A DNA stretch of 64,000 nucleotides from Legionella cardiaca (GTDB lineage Bacteria; Pseudomonadota; Gammaproteobacteria; Legionellales; Legionellaceae). A program made the position numbers and the translations under genes. Under the pieces are notes generated by a model, which ran no database searches, had not been told where the DNA came from, and was given only the letters and a program-made list of their open reading frames with translations. Position 1 is the first letter of the stretch; every line of letters starts with the position of its first letter. Below, piece by piece: positions 18,078 through 27,299 of the stretch. Where the stretch lies: contig NZ_CP119078.1 of assembly GCF_029026145.1 (NCBI RefSeq), positions 1,735,036-1,799,035 of the forward strand, given 5' to 3'.

Positions 18078-19904
18078 ATGGAAACCATGGGACACACTGA
18101 ATTCTATCGTACAAAAGCTCTCCATGTGTTAAAAGATTATTTTGGTTTTGATGCATTCCGCCATCCGCAAGAAGACATCATTCATGATCTAATTACCGGG
18201 AATGACTTGTTAGTACTCATGCCAACAGGCGGTGGAAAATCTCTTTGTTACCAAATCCCAGCTTTAGTACGCCAAGGTGTTGCCATTGTGGTATCTCCAC
18301 TTATTGCTTTAATGGAAGATCAGGTTGCTGCTTTGAAATTACAAGGGATGCGTGCAGCGTATTATAATTCCTCTCTAACCACTGACGAGGCAAGACAGGT
18401 CCTTGCCCAACTTCATGCAAACGAACTGGATTTTCTTTACATTGCCCCTGAGCGTTTAATGAGTCAATCGTTTTTAGAACGCCTGCAAGACTGTTCTCTC
18501 GCCTTATTTGCTATCGATGAAGCCCACTGTATTTCACAATGGGGACATGATTTTCGCCCCGAATATGCGACGCTAGGGTTATTAAAAACCCATTTCCCTA
18601 CTGTGCCAATGATTGCGCTTACAGCCACCGCGGATCAGCAGACCCGACAAGATATTATTAAAAAATTAAACTATGAACCAAAGCAATTTATCGTCTCATT
18701 TAATCGTCCAAATATTCACTATACCGTTGTTGTTAAAGATAATCCTGTAAAACAATTACAACAATTTTTACAAACACAAAATCAACAATCAGGAATTGTT
18801 TACTGTGGCACTCGTAATGGCGTTGAACGAGTAGCACTTAAATTACAGGAACAAGGGGTAAAAGCCAGAGCTTATCACGCAGGCCTTGCTTACAATGAAC
18901 GTCGCGAAGTACAAAGTTTATTTCGTCATGACAAAATTGACATTGTGGTAGCCACCCTGGCATTCGGCATGGGCATTGATAAACCAAATGTGCGTTTTGT
19001 GGTGCATTACGACTTACCAAAAAATATTGAAAGCTACTATCAGGAAACTGGTCGCGCGGGCCGTGATGGCTTACCTGCCTCAGCAATCTTATTCTATGAT
19101 CCTGCGGATAGTGGCCGCTTACGCGGCTGGATTGCTACTGCCTCAAATGAGGTACAACAACGTATTGAAATTGGCAAATTAAATCACATGCTTGCTTTTG
19201 CAGAAGCCACCCACTGCCGTCGTCAAATTCTGCTGCGCTATTTTGATGAACCTACTGAAAATTTATGTAATAACTGTGATGTTTGTGATAACCCTCCGCA
19301 AACTGTTGATGCTACGGAAGATGCACAAAAATTTCTATCTTGCATCTATAGACTACAGCAAAGCTATGGTATGACTCATGTAATTGATGTTCTTCGTGGA
19401 AGCACCGCGGAAAAAATTCAAAAATTAGCTCATCATCAATTGAGCACGTTTGGTATAGGGAAAGATAAGTCAGCGAATTATTGGAAACAATTGGCCTGGC
19501 AATTAATTCATCGCGATTTTTGCTATCAGGATATTAGTAATTTTAATGTTCTTCGATTGACTAAAAAAGCGGCAGCTGTTTTAAAAAGCCAAGAAAAAGT
19601 TTCTCTCTCAATCCCACATTCTGAGCTAAAAATGAAGAAAGTTAAAAATAAAGACCGTGATAATTTTACTAATGCAAATCATCCGCTATTTGATGTATTA
19701 CGTGCACTGCGCCGTAAACTTGCTGAGGAAGAAAACAAACCTCCCTTCATGATTTTCAGTGATACAACACTACATCAAATGGTAAGAGACAATCCTAAAA
19801 ATTTAGATGAGTTACTCAATATTTCAGGGGTTGGGCAACACAAGCTTAATCACTACGGCTGGCATTTTTTAAAGGCTTTACGGGAATATCAAGAGTTGGT
19901 GTAA
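18078..19904 (+). CDS. recQ: ATP-dependent DNA helicase RecQ
   Basis: A 608-residue RecQ helicase of normal length. The motifs are in order: motif 0 FGFDAFRHPQ, Walker A MPTGGGKSLCYQ, DEAH box IDEAHCISQWGHDFRPEY, motif VI ETGRAGRDG, the four-Cys zinc site (CRRQILLRYF...CNNCDVC), an RQC winged-helix region and a C-terminal HRDC domain (LNISGVGQHKLNHYG). It unwinds recombination and repair intermediates. Two starts are possible, at 18078 and at the fourth codon (18087); the A-rich leader has only a weak AAAGAAAAAA site. Monocistronic, followed by a repeat-rich gap. Confidence 0.96.
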   Translation: METMGHTEFYRTKALHVLKDYFGFDAFRHPQEDIIHDLITGNDLLVLMPTGGGKSLCYQIPALVRQGVAIVVSPLIALMEDQVAALKLQGMRAAYYNSSLTTDEARQVLAQLHANELDFLYIAPERLMSQSFLERLQDCSLALFAIDEAHCISQWGHDFRPEYATLGLLKTHFPTVPMIALTATADQQTRQDIIKKLNYEPKQFIVSFNRPNIHYTVVVKDNPVKQLQQFLQTQNQQSGIVYCGTRNGVERVALKLQEQGVKARAYHAGLAYNERREVQSLFRHDKIDIVVATLAFGMGIDKPNVRFVVHYDLPKNIESYYQETGRAGRDGLPASAILFYDPADSGRLRGWIATASNEVQQRIEIGKLNHMLAFAEATHCRRQILLRYFDEPTENLCNNCDVCDNPPQTVDATEDAQKFLSCIYRLQQSYGMTHVIDVLRGSTAEKIQKLAHHQLSTFGIGKDKSANYWKQLAWQLIHRDFCYQDISNFNVLRLTKKAAAVLKSQEKVSLSIPHSELKMKKVKNKDRDNFTNANHPLFDVLRALRRKLAEEENKPPFMIFSDTTLHQMVRDNPKNLDELLNISGVGQHKLNHYGWHFLKALREYQELV

Positions 19905-19980
19905 CATATCACCAACTTGTTAGGCAACCGTCACAACCCATGTCATCCTGGGAAATTTAGCCATAAGCATTCACGATTCA

Positions 19981-20082
19981 CGTCATCCTGAGGAGTTTAT
20001 GACGAAGGATCTCCTGAATGTGGCACTATCTTTAGGTAAACCTATGGCACTCAGGAGATCCTTCGCTTCGCTCTGGATGACG
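19981..20082. repeat. Long inverted repeat, MITE-like element
   Basis: The left arm at 19981-20017 (starting CGTCATCC and ending GAAGGATCTCCTGA) is the imperfect reverse complement of the right arm at 20051-20082 (TCAGGAGATCCTTCGC...GGATGACG). The arms flank about 33 bp of non-repeated sequence. Related arms occur at 41996-42025 and 42139-42170, so this is a dispersed family. No transposase is encoded. A 5-bp longer left arm and mismatches make it imperfect. Confidence 0.75.
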
Positions 20083-20172
20083 TGGGGAATCTGAATGACG
20101 TGGAGGGGGACAACGTGGGGAGCTTGGATAATGTGAGGGCTCTAATGACGAGGGATTCTGAATGATGAGAGT
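20070..20172. repeat. Degenerate 16-18 bp tandem repeat
   Basis: About six consecutive degenerate units related to CTGGATGACGTGGGGAAT can be aligned by eye, each keeping a GATGACG/AATGACG-like core followed by a G-rich tail. The first unit overlaps the right arm of the inverted repeat, as if the array grew from the end of that element. Confidence 0.5.
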
Positions 20173-20205
20173 CGTGAACGATTACCTTTTTAGTCTGCAG
20201 GAACC

Positions 20206-20237
20206 GTAACCCGGGGTTCATTATTTACCCGGGCTAC
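20206..20237. repeat. GTA(A/G)CCCGGG palindromic repeat
   Basis: GTAACCCGGG and CCCGGGCTAC form a 10-bp stem with one mismatch and a 12-nt loop. It lies just downstream of the dodecin stop and could also terminate that transcript. A shorter GCCGGG/CCCGGC version occurs at 29004-29029. REP-like sequence. Confidence 0.6.
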
Positions 20238-20248
20238 ACCACTATTTT

Positions 20249-20455
20249 TTAGTGAGCGTGACAACCAACCTTTAGGTGCACTTGGTAATATTTACTCTTA
20301 TTCCCTTCAATAAATCCACGAGTTTCCATAACCTCATACCAATCTAATTTACCATAATCTTTAGCGGCCTGTGCGATAGCATTGTTAATTGCTTCTTCAA
20401 TCCCATCTTCTGAACTACCGACTAGTTCAATGACTTGATACACCCGATTATTCAT
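20249..20455 (-). CDS. Dodecin (flavin-binding small protein)
   Basis: A 68-residue dodecin. The family pattern is clear: VYQVIELVGSSEDGIEEAINNAI, then LDWYEVMETRGFIEG and YYQVHLKVG. The Trp of DWYEV is the residue that stacks on the bound flavin in bacterial dodecins. Twelve subunits form a hollow sphere that stores or buffers flavin. A strong AAGGAG ribosome binding site lies 6 nt upstream of the ATG. It is monocistronic between repeat-rich intergenic regions. Confidence 0.93.
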   Translation of the reverse strand: MNNRVYQVIELVGSSEDGIEEAINNAIAQAAKDYGKLDWYEVMETRGFIEGNKSKYYQVHLKVGCHAH

Positions 20456-20635
20456 TTTCGCTCCTTGAATAGTAAAACTCCATGATCAACTTTTAGTCTA
20501 GACGAATTACAACTATTTAACACATAAATTTAAGAATAGGTAGTCTTTATGGGTCATATCTGTAATTTAAATAAATTTTTTAGTTGAAATAGTTGGGCTT
20601 AACCTATCAGAAACTTGGAAGGAGAGTCTACAAGG

Positions 20636-20702
20636 CGCGGTTTATCCGCGGTATCCAGACGATGAGGACACTGCTTCGAGCAGCCAGATACCACGCGGTA
20701 TA
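20636..20702. repeat. Imperfect hairpin between dodecin and S66 peptidase genes
   Basis: CCGCGGTATC near the left and GATACCACGCGG near the right pair over 10 bp with a 2-nt bulge, with a smaller CTGCTTCGAGCAG hairpin inside. It sits just beyond the stop of the S66 peptidase gene, so it may be that gene's terminator, or a dispersed palindromic element. Confidence 0.45.
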
Positions 20703-20710
20703 CTGAGGGA

Positions 20711-21604
20711 TTAGATATTAAGTAAAATGTCGTTACCAAGATTTAGCAACATCTCGACCCCCAGAGGGAGTGGAAAATTGGTGTACCCATGACCAATACC
20801 TTCTATTTGAATGACAGGAATTTCACAACTTTGGGCAAAACGCTCTAACACAGGTTGAATTAGGGATATACCATTCGGTTCAGCTCCCCCAAGAAAGTCA
20901 CCCAGGACAATTGCTTTAGCCTCTTTAAAGACACTGGCTTGCAATAAATGCATTAACATGCGATCCACCCGATAACCGCGCTCCCCAATTTCCTCAAGAA
21001 AAATTATTTTATCGTGCCCATCAATTTGCCAACTGGTACCGATACTTGCCTGCACTAATGTCAAGTTTCCGCCGGTTATTATGCTTTTAAAGGACGTTGT
21101 CTTTTCGGCATGGGAATTAAGCGCTGTCCCCCGAAATTCAAGTGAATGAGTTTCACCAAATAATAACGCCTTCAATGCCGCGATGGACTCGGGAGAAAAT
21201 TTATCAACTGCTAAAGCGCCATGAATACTTGGCCATTGCCATTGTCTTTGAAAATACAATTGTAAAGCCGTAATATCGCTCATTCCGACAAACACTTTCG
21301 GGACAACTGGTTTAGCCATTTGGCTTAAAGAGGGAATTAAACGCATACTGCCATATCCCCCACGAGCACAGATAACAGCTTTTGTTTCAGTATTCTCAAG
21401 CGCTCTCTTTAAGAAAAAAAAGCGCATTTCGTCGTTATTAGCACATAACAGATCTTGACCAAAAATGGCCGCATCGACTAAGCAATTTAAGCCCCAGGAC
21501 GTTAGTAGCTTTTTAAGATCCATTAAATGTTTATCCGAACAGCGTGAAGCTGGAGCAATAATTTCGACACTATCTCCTGGCTTTAAGACAGGTAGTTTTT
21601 GCAT
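20711..21604 (-). CDS. Peptidase S66 family (LD-carboxypeptidase/MccF-like)
   Basis: A 297-residue serine peptidase of the S66 family, which includes LdcA (trims the terminal D-Ala of murein tetrapeptides during recycling) and MccF. Seen are VEIIAPAS near the N-terminus, the nucleophile Ser in ARGGYGSMRL, the Glu of FLEEIGERGYRVDRML and the His of GIGHGYTNFPLPLG, completing the Ser-Glu-His triad. I place the start at the ATG at 21604, which has a GAGG ribosome binding site; an upstream in-frame TTG is less likely. It is a cytoplasmic protein, monocistronic. LdcA is the more probable role; MccF-type detoxification is the alternative. Confidence 0.88.
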   Translation of the reverse strand: MQKLPVLKPGDSVEIIAPASRCSDKHLMDLKKLLTSWGLNCLVDAAIFGQDLLCANNDEMRFFFLKRALENTETKAVICARGGYGSMRLIPSLSQMAKPVVPKVFVGMSDITALQLYFQRQWQWPSIHGALAVDKFSPESIAALKALLFGETHSLEFRGTALNSHAEKTTSFKSIITGGNLTLVQASIGTSWQIDGHDKIIFLEEIGERGYRVDRMLMHLLQASVFKEAKAIVLGDFLGGAEPNGISLIQPVLERFAQSCEIPVIQIEGIGHGYTNFPLPLGVEMLLNLGNDILLNI

Positions 21605-21682
21605 TTTATTCCTCAAATAATAGGATTTTCTATCTAGGCATTAACTACTGCATTGTTCCATCTTTAAACTAATTTCAGTCTG

Positions 21683-22345
21683 TTAAGACGGTAATTGTTG
21701 CTGAGCTTTCGCAATCGCTTTACGGATCATTTGTGCTTCTTGTGATTGCTCAGGTGCTAATTTTAGCAGCTGCTGCCAATAATCAATTGCTTGCTGATAA
21801 TCTTGTGCCGTGAAAGCATCCATTGCCAACATTGCCAAGGCATCAGGTTGATTTGGATTTTTTTGCAATAACTTTTTAAATAACGCTCTGATTGCGTCAT
21901 TAAATTGTTGTTGATTAAGCTGCCACAGGCTTTGTGCATAATTTACGGTAGTTGCCTCATCGTCGGGATTTAATTGATGAGCTTTTTCAAAGGCATCACG
22001 TGCAGATACCCATTGTTCCTGACTAGCATACAAACGTCCTAATAAATACCAGCCACGAGCACTATTGGGATCTGTCTGCAAACGAGCTTTTAATTTTTCA
22101 ATCAGTTGCATTGGGTTTTTTATCGATTGTAATACTGCCTGAACCTTTTTCTGTTTTTCTTCATGGTCAAGAAAGAGTTGCCACTGCGGCATTGCTCCCC
22201 AGTGCCAATACCCTGCTATGATTGCCAATGCAATCATAAGCGTTAATAAAAATGATATCCCTTTTGATTTACGAAAAGGATATAAAATAACTGGTAGAGC
22301 TAATAAAACCAGCATTAGAAAACAAATTAATAACCATTTATTCAT
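21683..22345 (-). CDS. ccmI: Cytochrome c maturation TPR protein CcmI (CycH)
   Basis: A protein of about 220 residues with two N-terminal membrane helices (MNKWLLICFLMLVLLALPVILYPF and an IAGYWHWG segment) and a periplasmic tetratricopeptide region from about residue 85, with repeats such as ARGWYLLGRLYASQEQWVSARDAFEKA (split here over two helices) and PDALAMLAMDAF. CcmI holds apocytochrome c for heme ligation by CcmF/H. I take the ATG at 22345 over a GTG two codons earlier. It overlaps the end of ccmH by 8 bp, so translation is probably coupled. It is the last ccm gene of the operon. Confidence 0.9.
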   Translation of the reverse strand: MNKWLLICFLMLVLLALPVILYPFRKSKGISFLLTLMIALAIIAGYWHWGAMPQWQLFLDHEEKQKKVQAVLQSIKNPMQLIEKLKARLQTDPNSARGWYLLGRLYASQEQWVSARDAFEKAHQLNPDDEATTVNYAQSLWQLNQQQFNDAIRALFKKLLQKNPNQPDALAMLAMDAFTAQDYQQAIDYWQQLLKLAPEQSQEAQMIRKAIAKAQQQLPS

Positions 22346-22736
22346 TTGCACTTCGCTTTAAACAGGTACGCCAAAAAATCAATAAACCCGCAAATAAAAA
22401 GAGAGCCGGACCAAACCATAACAATGCTGTCAGTGGTTTTACAGGGGGATTAAATAGAATAAAATCACCGTAGCGAGAAGTTAAATAATCAATAATTTCA
22501 CTATCCGCTTTCCCTTCTTTGACCAAAACATAAACCTGCTCACGTAAATCTTTGGCAAGACTGGCGTTGGAGTCAGCTAAATCCTGGTTTTGGCAAACCA
22601 AACAGCGCAATTCTTTTAATAAATGGGAAAATTGGGCTTCTTGCTTTGCTGTCTCAAGGGGATAAAAGGTATTTGCTATAGCTATTGTTACCCAGAAAAA
22701 ACTTGCCAGGAAAAAATAAAGCCGAAAACGCATCAT
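22338..22736 (-). CDS. ccmH: Cytochrome c maturation protein CcmH
   Basis: A 132-residue thioredox protein with a signal anchor, the LRCLVCQNQ motif whose two Cys reduce the apocytochrome heme-binding site, and a C-terminal membrane helix. The start is the ATG at 22736, preceded by AGGAG at 5 nt spacing, not the ATG 48 bp upstream that lies inside ccmG. The ccmG stop and this start overlap as ATGA, a sign of translational coupling. It is the short (non-fused) CcmH type, since CcmI is encoded separately by the next gene. Confidence 0.94.
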   Translation of the reverse strand: MMRFRLYFFLASFFWVTIAIANTFYPLETAKQEAQFSHLLKELRCLVCQNQDLADSNASLAKDLREQVYVLVKEGKADSEIIDYLTSRYGDFILFNPPVKPLTALLWFGPALFLFAGLLIFWRTCLKRSANE

Positions 22737-23260
22737 GCTTTCTCCTGTAAATGCTTCATTCTTGGCAAAAATTCTGTTTCCCACGTTTTTTCATCCAAAA
22801 CACCGACATGCCTAAAACGAATAATACCTTTCTTATCGATTAAAAACGTTTCAGGTGCGCCATAAACACCCAGGTCAATTGCGACATTCCCTTCATGATC
22901 CTCACCAATAGCACGATAAGGATTTCCCCACTCTTTGAGCCAACGTTGAGCATTATTGGTATCATCTTTGTAATTTAAACCATAAATAGGTACACCCTCT
23001 CGTGCAAGACGCATCAGAAAAACCTGCTCTTCCACACAAGCAGTACACCAGCTCGCCCAAACATTGAGCAAAGCAACTTGCCCGCGTAATGCTTCAGGAG
23101 TAAATAAGTGTTCTCCTTCCAAGGCTTTTAACTGAAACGCTGGAAGTGATTTACCAATTTTTGCAGAGGGCAGTGTTTGCGGTTCTAAAGATAAACCTCG
23201 CCAAAGAAAAATTACCAGAACACCAAAAGCAATTAAAGGGATTAAGCGCCAAAGTCTCAT
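22733..23260 (-). CDS. ccmG: Thiol:disulfide interchange protein CcmG (DsbE)
   Basis: A 175-residue membrane-anchored thioredoxin-fold protein. An N-terminal helix is followed by a periplasmic domain with the active-site motif NVWASWCTACVEEQ (Cys-Thr-Ala-Cys) and the cis-Pro region YGAPETFLID. It keeps the apocytochrome c thiols reduced for heme attachment. The start overlaps the ccmF stop by 4 bp and the stop overlaps the ccmH start by 4 bp, so it is tightly coupled within the operon. Confidence 0.95.
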   Translation of the reverse strand: MRLWRLIPLIAFGVLVIFLWRGLSLEPQTLPSAKIGKSLPAFQLKALEGEHLFTPEALRGQVALLNVWASWCTACVEEQVFLMRLAREGVPIYGLNYKDDTNNAQRWLKEWGNPYRAIGEDHEGNVAIDLGVYGAPETFLIDKKGIIRFRHVGVLDEKTWETEFLPRMKHLQEKA

Positions 23261-25206
23261 GCAATTACCTCATTTAGAGCATTTACTCGTTGACGTCTTT
23301 GATAATAACGTCTATCCGTTAATGCAAGGAAACCACCCGCTAAAATCATAAAACCTCCGCCCCATATCCAGCGAATAAAGGGTTTATAATAGAGTCGCAC
23401 TGACCATGCTTTATCGTCCAATGGCTCGCCTAAGGCCACATAAATGTCACGAAATGGATTCACATCGATTGCAGATTCAGTCATGGCCATCTGCCCTACA
23501 TTATAAATTCGCTTCTCTGGATAAATAGTCGTTGTTCTATGGTGATGATTTATCGTAAAACGCGCCTGAGTACCATGGTAATTTGGTCCCTGTAAAGATG
23601 ATTCGCCGATAAACTGAATATCATATCCAACAAGATTTACTTTATCACCGGGCCCCATTCTTACATCGTCTTGAATGCCATAGTTACAGGAAATACTAAT
23701 GCCAATGACTGTGACTGCTACACCACAGTGAGCAACAACCATTCCCCAAAAGCCCTGCCCCAGGTTAACAACTCCACGTTGTTTACTTCGAACTAAAACT
23801 AATTTGCAAGTACTAAAGATCACCCAAAGGGCCAACGCCAGACCTAATAAGGCAGAAAGATTAATCATTGTAGTTAACCAATATAAAAGGCCTAATGAAC
23901 CTAATAAACTGACTATTAATACGCTTCGTAATCGTGGTAGTAGTTTTTGCAAACTATCTCGTTGCCAATTTAAGTGTATGCCCATGCCCATTAAGATTAA
24001 TAAAGGAATCATTAAAGGCACAAAAACCGAATTAAAATAAGGAGCACCAACCGATAATTTACCTAACCCAAGACCATCGATGAGTAAGGGATAAACGGTT
24101 CCCATTAATACCGTAAGCATCATGGTGGCAAGAAAAACATTATTTAAAAGCAAAGCGCTTTCGCGCGAAATGGGAGATGGCTTCTCACGATTTTGTAACG
24201 TTTGTGCCCTTAAGGCAAATAACAGTAAAGAACCACCGATTACAAAGAGCAAAAAACCCAAGATATACAAACCACGTTTGGGATCAACAGCAAAAGCATG
24301 AACGGAGGTCAATACTCCCGAACGTACCAGAAATGTACCAATAAGACTTAATGAAAAGGCAGAAATAGCCAACAATAAAGTCCAGGCTTTAAATTGTTGT
24401 CGCTGCTCACTGACTGCCAATGAATGCAATAATGCTGTACCAATAAGCCAAGGCATAAAAGAAGCGTTTTCAACTGGGTCCCAAAACCACCAGCCGCCCC
24501 AGCCTAGTTCACGATAAGCCCACCAGCTTCCTAAAGTAATACCTGTCGTCAAACAACACCAGGCAGCTAATGTCCAGGGTCTTGTCCATTTTGCCCAGGA
24601 TGACTCGACCCGTCCAACCCAAAGAGCCGCAATGGCAAATGCAAAGGCCACAGAAAATCCTACATATCCCATATACAACATAGGCGGATGAAATAAAAAG
24701 CCCGGATCTTGCAATAGAGGATTTAAATCCCGACCCTGTGTCTGCAACACCTGAAACTGGCGCGCAAAGGGATTAGATGTTGATAACAAAAAGAGAATGA
24801 AACCAATGCTCACCCATCCGAGAACCACTAATACACGGGCTCTCATGGTTTTGTCCAATGCTTTACTAAAAAAACTGACTGCTAACATCCACAAACTAAG
24901 TATCGCCACCCACAGTAACATCGAGCCCTCATGTCCTCCCCAGACAGCGCAAACTTTATAAAACCAGGGAAGTGAGATACTGGAGTTGGTCAATACATAG
25001 ATCACACTAAAATCATCGCGCAAAAAACAGAAAGTCAGACAAAGATAAGCCAGAGCAATAAAAACAAACTGACCACAAGCGTATAAAGGTGCAGCAGTTA
25101 TCCAATCTATTTTGTTACGCCATAAACCATAAGTTGGAACCAACGCAAGCAACACCGCAAAAACCAAACCTACTATTAAAGAAAACAAACCGATTTCAGC
25201 TATCAT
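23257..25206 (-). CDS. ccmF: Heme lyase subunit CcmF
   Basis: A 649-residue polytopic membrane protein with about 14-15 helices. It has the tryptophan-rich heme-handling motif [19 protein letters not shown] and further conserved His residues ([13 protein letters not shown] near the N-terminus). It takes heme from CcmE and, with CcmH and CcmI, attaches it to apocytochrome c in the periplasm. Length is normal for proteobacteria. The start overlaps ccmE by 4 bp and the end overlaps ccmG by 4 bp. Confidence 0.96.
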   Translation of the reverse strand: MIAEIGLFSLIVGLVFAVLLALVPTYGLWRNKIDWITAAPLYACGQFVFIALAYLCLTFCFLRDDFSVIYVLTNSSISLPWFYKVCAVWGGHEGSMLLWVAILSLWMLAVSFFSKALDKTMRARVLVVLGWVSIGFILFLLSTSNPFARQFQVLQTQGRDLNPLLQDPGFLFHPPMLYMGYVGFSVAFAFAIAALWVGRVESSWAKWTRPWTLAAWCCLTTGITLGSWWAYRELGWGGWWFWDPVENASFMPWLIGTALLHSLAVSEQRQQFKAWTLLLAISAFSLSLIGTFLVRSGVLTSVHAFAVDPKRGLYILGFLLFVIGGSLLLFALRAQTLQNREKPSPISRESALLLNNVFLATMMLTVLMGTVYPLLIDGLGLGKLSVGAPYFNSVFVPLMIPLLILMGMGIHLNWQRDSLQKLLPRLRSVLIVSLLGSLGLLYWLTTMINLSALLGLALALWVIFSTCKLVLVRSKQRGVVNLGQGFWGMVVAHCGVAVTVIGISISCNYGIQDDVRMGPGDKVNLVGYDIQFIGESSLQGPNYHGTQARFTINHHHRTTTIYPEKRIYNVGQMAMTESAIDVNPFRDIYVALGEPLDDKAWSVRLYYKPFIRWIWGGGFMILAGGFLALTDRRYYQRRQRVNALNEVIA

Positions 25207-25655
25207 GGACTTCTCTTTTCTCCATTTTGTGCCACTTTCGCCAAAGCATCTTTTACTTCGGGTGGCATATAGTTTGCATCATGTTTTGCGAGCACTTCCG
25301 TAGCTTTAAAATGATGGTTATCATGCAATTTGCCAAGTGCCACAATACCCTGACCTTCCCGGAATAAGTCAGGTAATATTCCGCGATAATTTACAGTCAC
25401 TGTTTGTTTAAAATCAGTTAATTGAAACTCCACAGACAAATCATGGGTATTGCGTACAATACTGTTTTTAACCACCATGCCGCCTAATCGAATTGTTCGA
25501 TCATTTGGCGCCACCCCTTCTGCAATTTGAGTTGGCGTATAAAATAAACTGATATTTTGTCGTAAAGTATATAAAACCAGCCCTGTAACCAATCCTAAAA
25601 TAGATACAATAAACAGCAGCAGAAAAATTTTACGGCGGCGAACAGTATTCATCAT
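25203..25655 (-). CDS. ccmE: Heme chaperone CcmE
   Basis: A 150-residue periplasmic heme chaperone anchored by one N-terminal helix ([18 protein letters not shown]). The OB-fold body includes IRLGGMVV and the C-terminal heme-binding motif [12 protein letters not shown], in which the His forms the covalent bond to the heme vinyl group. It shuttles heme from CcmC to CcmF. It follows ccmD by 2 bp and overlaps ccmF by 4 bp. Confidence 0.95.
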   Translation of the reverse strand: MMNTVRRRKIFLLLFIVSILGLVTGLVLYTLRQNISLFYTPTQIAEGVAPNDRTIRLGGMVVKNSIVRNTHDLSVEFQLTDFKQTVTVNYRGILPDLFREGQGIVALGKLHDNHHFKATEVLAKHDANYMPPEVKDALAKVAQNGEKRSP

Positions 25656-25657
25656 TA

Positions 25658-25816
25658 TTATCTCTTAAACCATTGCTGCAATTTTGTGATTGTTCGCAAA
25701 CGTTGAGATCGGATACCGAACACATGTATTCCAAGTACAATACAAACCAGGCCATACGCGGGCCATACGTACATGGAATAACCTCCCATAGACCACCAAT
25801 GCATAAATTGGCTCAT
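25658..25816 (-). CDS. ccmD: Heme exporter accessory protein CcmD
   Basis: A small one-helix membrane protein of about 52 residues ([22 protein letters not shown]...), which links CcmABC with CcmE and helps release holo-CcmE. The start is set at the ATG at 25816 because it forms an ATGA overlap with the ccmC stop; an ATG further upstream would lie inside ccmC. The Tyr/Trp pattern before the helix and the basic tail match the family. Confidence 0.9.
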   Translation of the reverse strand: MSQFMHWWSMGGYSMYVWPAYGLVCIVLGIHVFGIRSQRLRTITKLQQWFKR

Positions 25817-26556
25817 ACCTTTCCTCCTTCCACTAGACTCTTCACCCATTGTTGCCTGCGCTCGCGGATTAAAAGTTCATTACGTGCTTTGTGCGTAATA
25901 ACCCAGAGGCAGTAAAGGGAAAAACCAAGAATAGTCAATAGGAGTGGGTATAACATGGGCGCCGCAATTTTAGGTTTTGCAAATACCGATAACGTGGAGC
26001 CCTGATGAAGGGTATTCCACCAATAAACGGAATAATGAATAATAGGTAAATCAATAAGTCCTACCAGAGTAAGAATAGCTGCGACTTTATCCCCCTGTTC
26101 TTGATCTTGAAATGAACTTTTTAATGCCAGGATTGCTAAATACAAGAACAATAAAATCAGTTCGGATGTCAATCGTGCATCCCAAACCCACCAGGTACCC
26201 CACATCGGTTTACCCCAAATGCTTCCCGTAATCAAAGCAAGAAACGCCATGGATGCACCAAGCTGAGCAGCTATTGCTAAAATAAGCCCTGCCATTTTAA
26301 TGCGCCAAACTAATAAAAGAATAGCTAGAAAACCCATCCAGCCATACAGCGCCATCGATAAGAATGCACTTGGCACATGGACATAAATGATACGAAAAGC
26401 ATCACCCTGCTGATAATCAGGTGGCGCAAAAACCAATCCCCAAATCAGGCCTGCGCTTAAAAATACCAAAGCACTCAACCCTAACCAAACAAGCCATGGC
26501 CTGGTACGCTCATAAAATGTTTTAGGGGAAGCCATTTGGTATAAAAATTTCCACAT
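25813..26556 (-). CDS. ccmC: Heme exporter/transfer protein CcmC
   Basis: A 247-residue six-helix membrane protein with the family Trp-rich motif WGTWWVWDARLTSEL and conserved His residues (HVPSAF, YSVYWWNTLHQGS). It places heme onto the His of CcmE. It belongs to the same heme-handling superfamily as CcmF. It follows ccmB after a 43-bp gap and is overlapped by ccmD at its end. Confidence 0.95.
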   Translation of the reverse strand: MWKFLYQMASPKTFYERTRPWLVWLGLSALVFLSAGLIWGLVFAPPDYQQGDAFRIIYVHVPSAFLSMALYGWMGFLAILLLVWRIKMAGLILAIAAQLGASMAFLALITGSIWGKPMWGTWWVWDARLTSELILLFLYLAILALKSSFQDQEQGDKVAAILTLVGLIDLPIIHYSVYWWNTLHQGSTLSVFAKPKIAAPMLYPLLLTILGFSLYCLWVITHKARNELLIRERRQQWVKSLVEGGKV

Positions 26557-26599
26557 AGGAGATAATTAAGTCAAGAAAAAACTAGAATTTTATCACGCA

Positions 26600-27277
26600 T
26601 TAGTCAGCAAGGCTAATGCGAATAACAGCAGCAATGGCAAAAGGTAGAAAAGCGCTTGCTAAAAGGGATACCGCTGTTAAGAGAGTTATAAAGCCTGAGA
26701 CAGAAAATCCCTGCATAACTGCCGCTAAACTGCCACTTCCAAAAATCATTATCGGCACCGTTAGAGGCAATAAAACCAATGCCATCAACACCCCCTTACC
26801 AGCACTAAATGCAGCAGCAAGTCCGCATAAAAAAAGAATAGCAGGCGTCCCTACAATGAGACTGAGCATTAAAATAACCGTTTCGTAAGCAGTTAAATTA
26901 AACAACACAGCCAGCAAAGGACAAAAAATTAACATTGGCAATAAATTAAGTAACCAGTGAACCAGCAATTTGGCAGTAATAATAAGACTCAACGGATAAC
27001 CTGAAATTAACCACTGTTCTATTACTCCGTCCTCGTGATCTTGCTGAAAAAGCCCTACAGACGAAAGTAACATGGCTAATAACATGGCTATCCAGACTAT
27101 GCCTGGCGCGACAACACGCATCATTGAAGCTTCTGGTGGCATGGTTAAAGGGAAAAAAACCGTAACCATCAAAAAAAATAATGATGCATGCAACAGAAGC
27201 CTTGGCTGGCGGAGATGGAGTAATACTTCCCGATGAAATTGTCTCTTAAAAAGGACAGCAAGATTCATATTCTGCAT
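26600..27277 (-). CDS. ccmB: Heme exporter membrane subunit CcmB
   Basis: A 225-residue six-helix permease, partner of CcmA in the ABC complex that releases holo-CcmE from CcmC. The family signatures include FFPLTMPPEASMMRVVAPGIVW and QQDHEDGVIEQWLISGYPL. It lies 22 bp after the ccmA stop. An alternative ATG three codons in cannot be excluded. Confidence 0.94.
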   Translation of the reverse strand: MQNMNLAVLFKRQFHREVLLHLRQPRLLLHASLFFLMVTVFFPLTMPPEASMMRVVAPGIVWIAMLLAMLLSSVGLFQQDHEDGVIEQWLISGYPLSLIITAKLLVHWLLNLLPMLIFCPLLAVLFNLTAYETVILMLSLIVGTPAILFLCGLAAAFSAGKGVLMALVLLPLTVPIMIFGSGSLAAVMQGFSVSGFITLLTAVSLLASAFLPFAIAAVIRISLAD

Positions 27278-27299
27278 CCGATAAGAGAAAACAGCGCTT

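Larger units (their letters stand above)
19905..20248. other. Repeat-rich intergenic block after recQ
   Basis: This 344-bp gap contains no credible gene. It holds, in order, a long inverted repeat, a degenerate short tandem repeat and a GTAACCCGGG palindrome, each listed separately. Stop codons break all frames. Confidence 0.8.

Noticed and set aside
19981-20172. CRISPR array
   Set aside because: Repeats are degenerate, contiguous, without spacers of constant length, and no cas genes are present.
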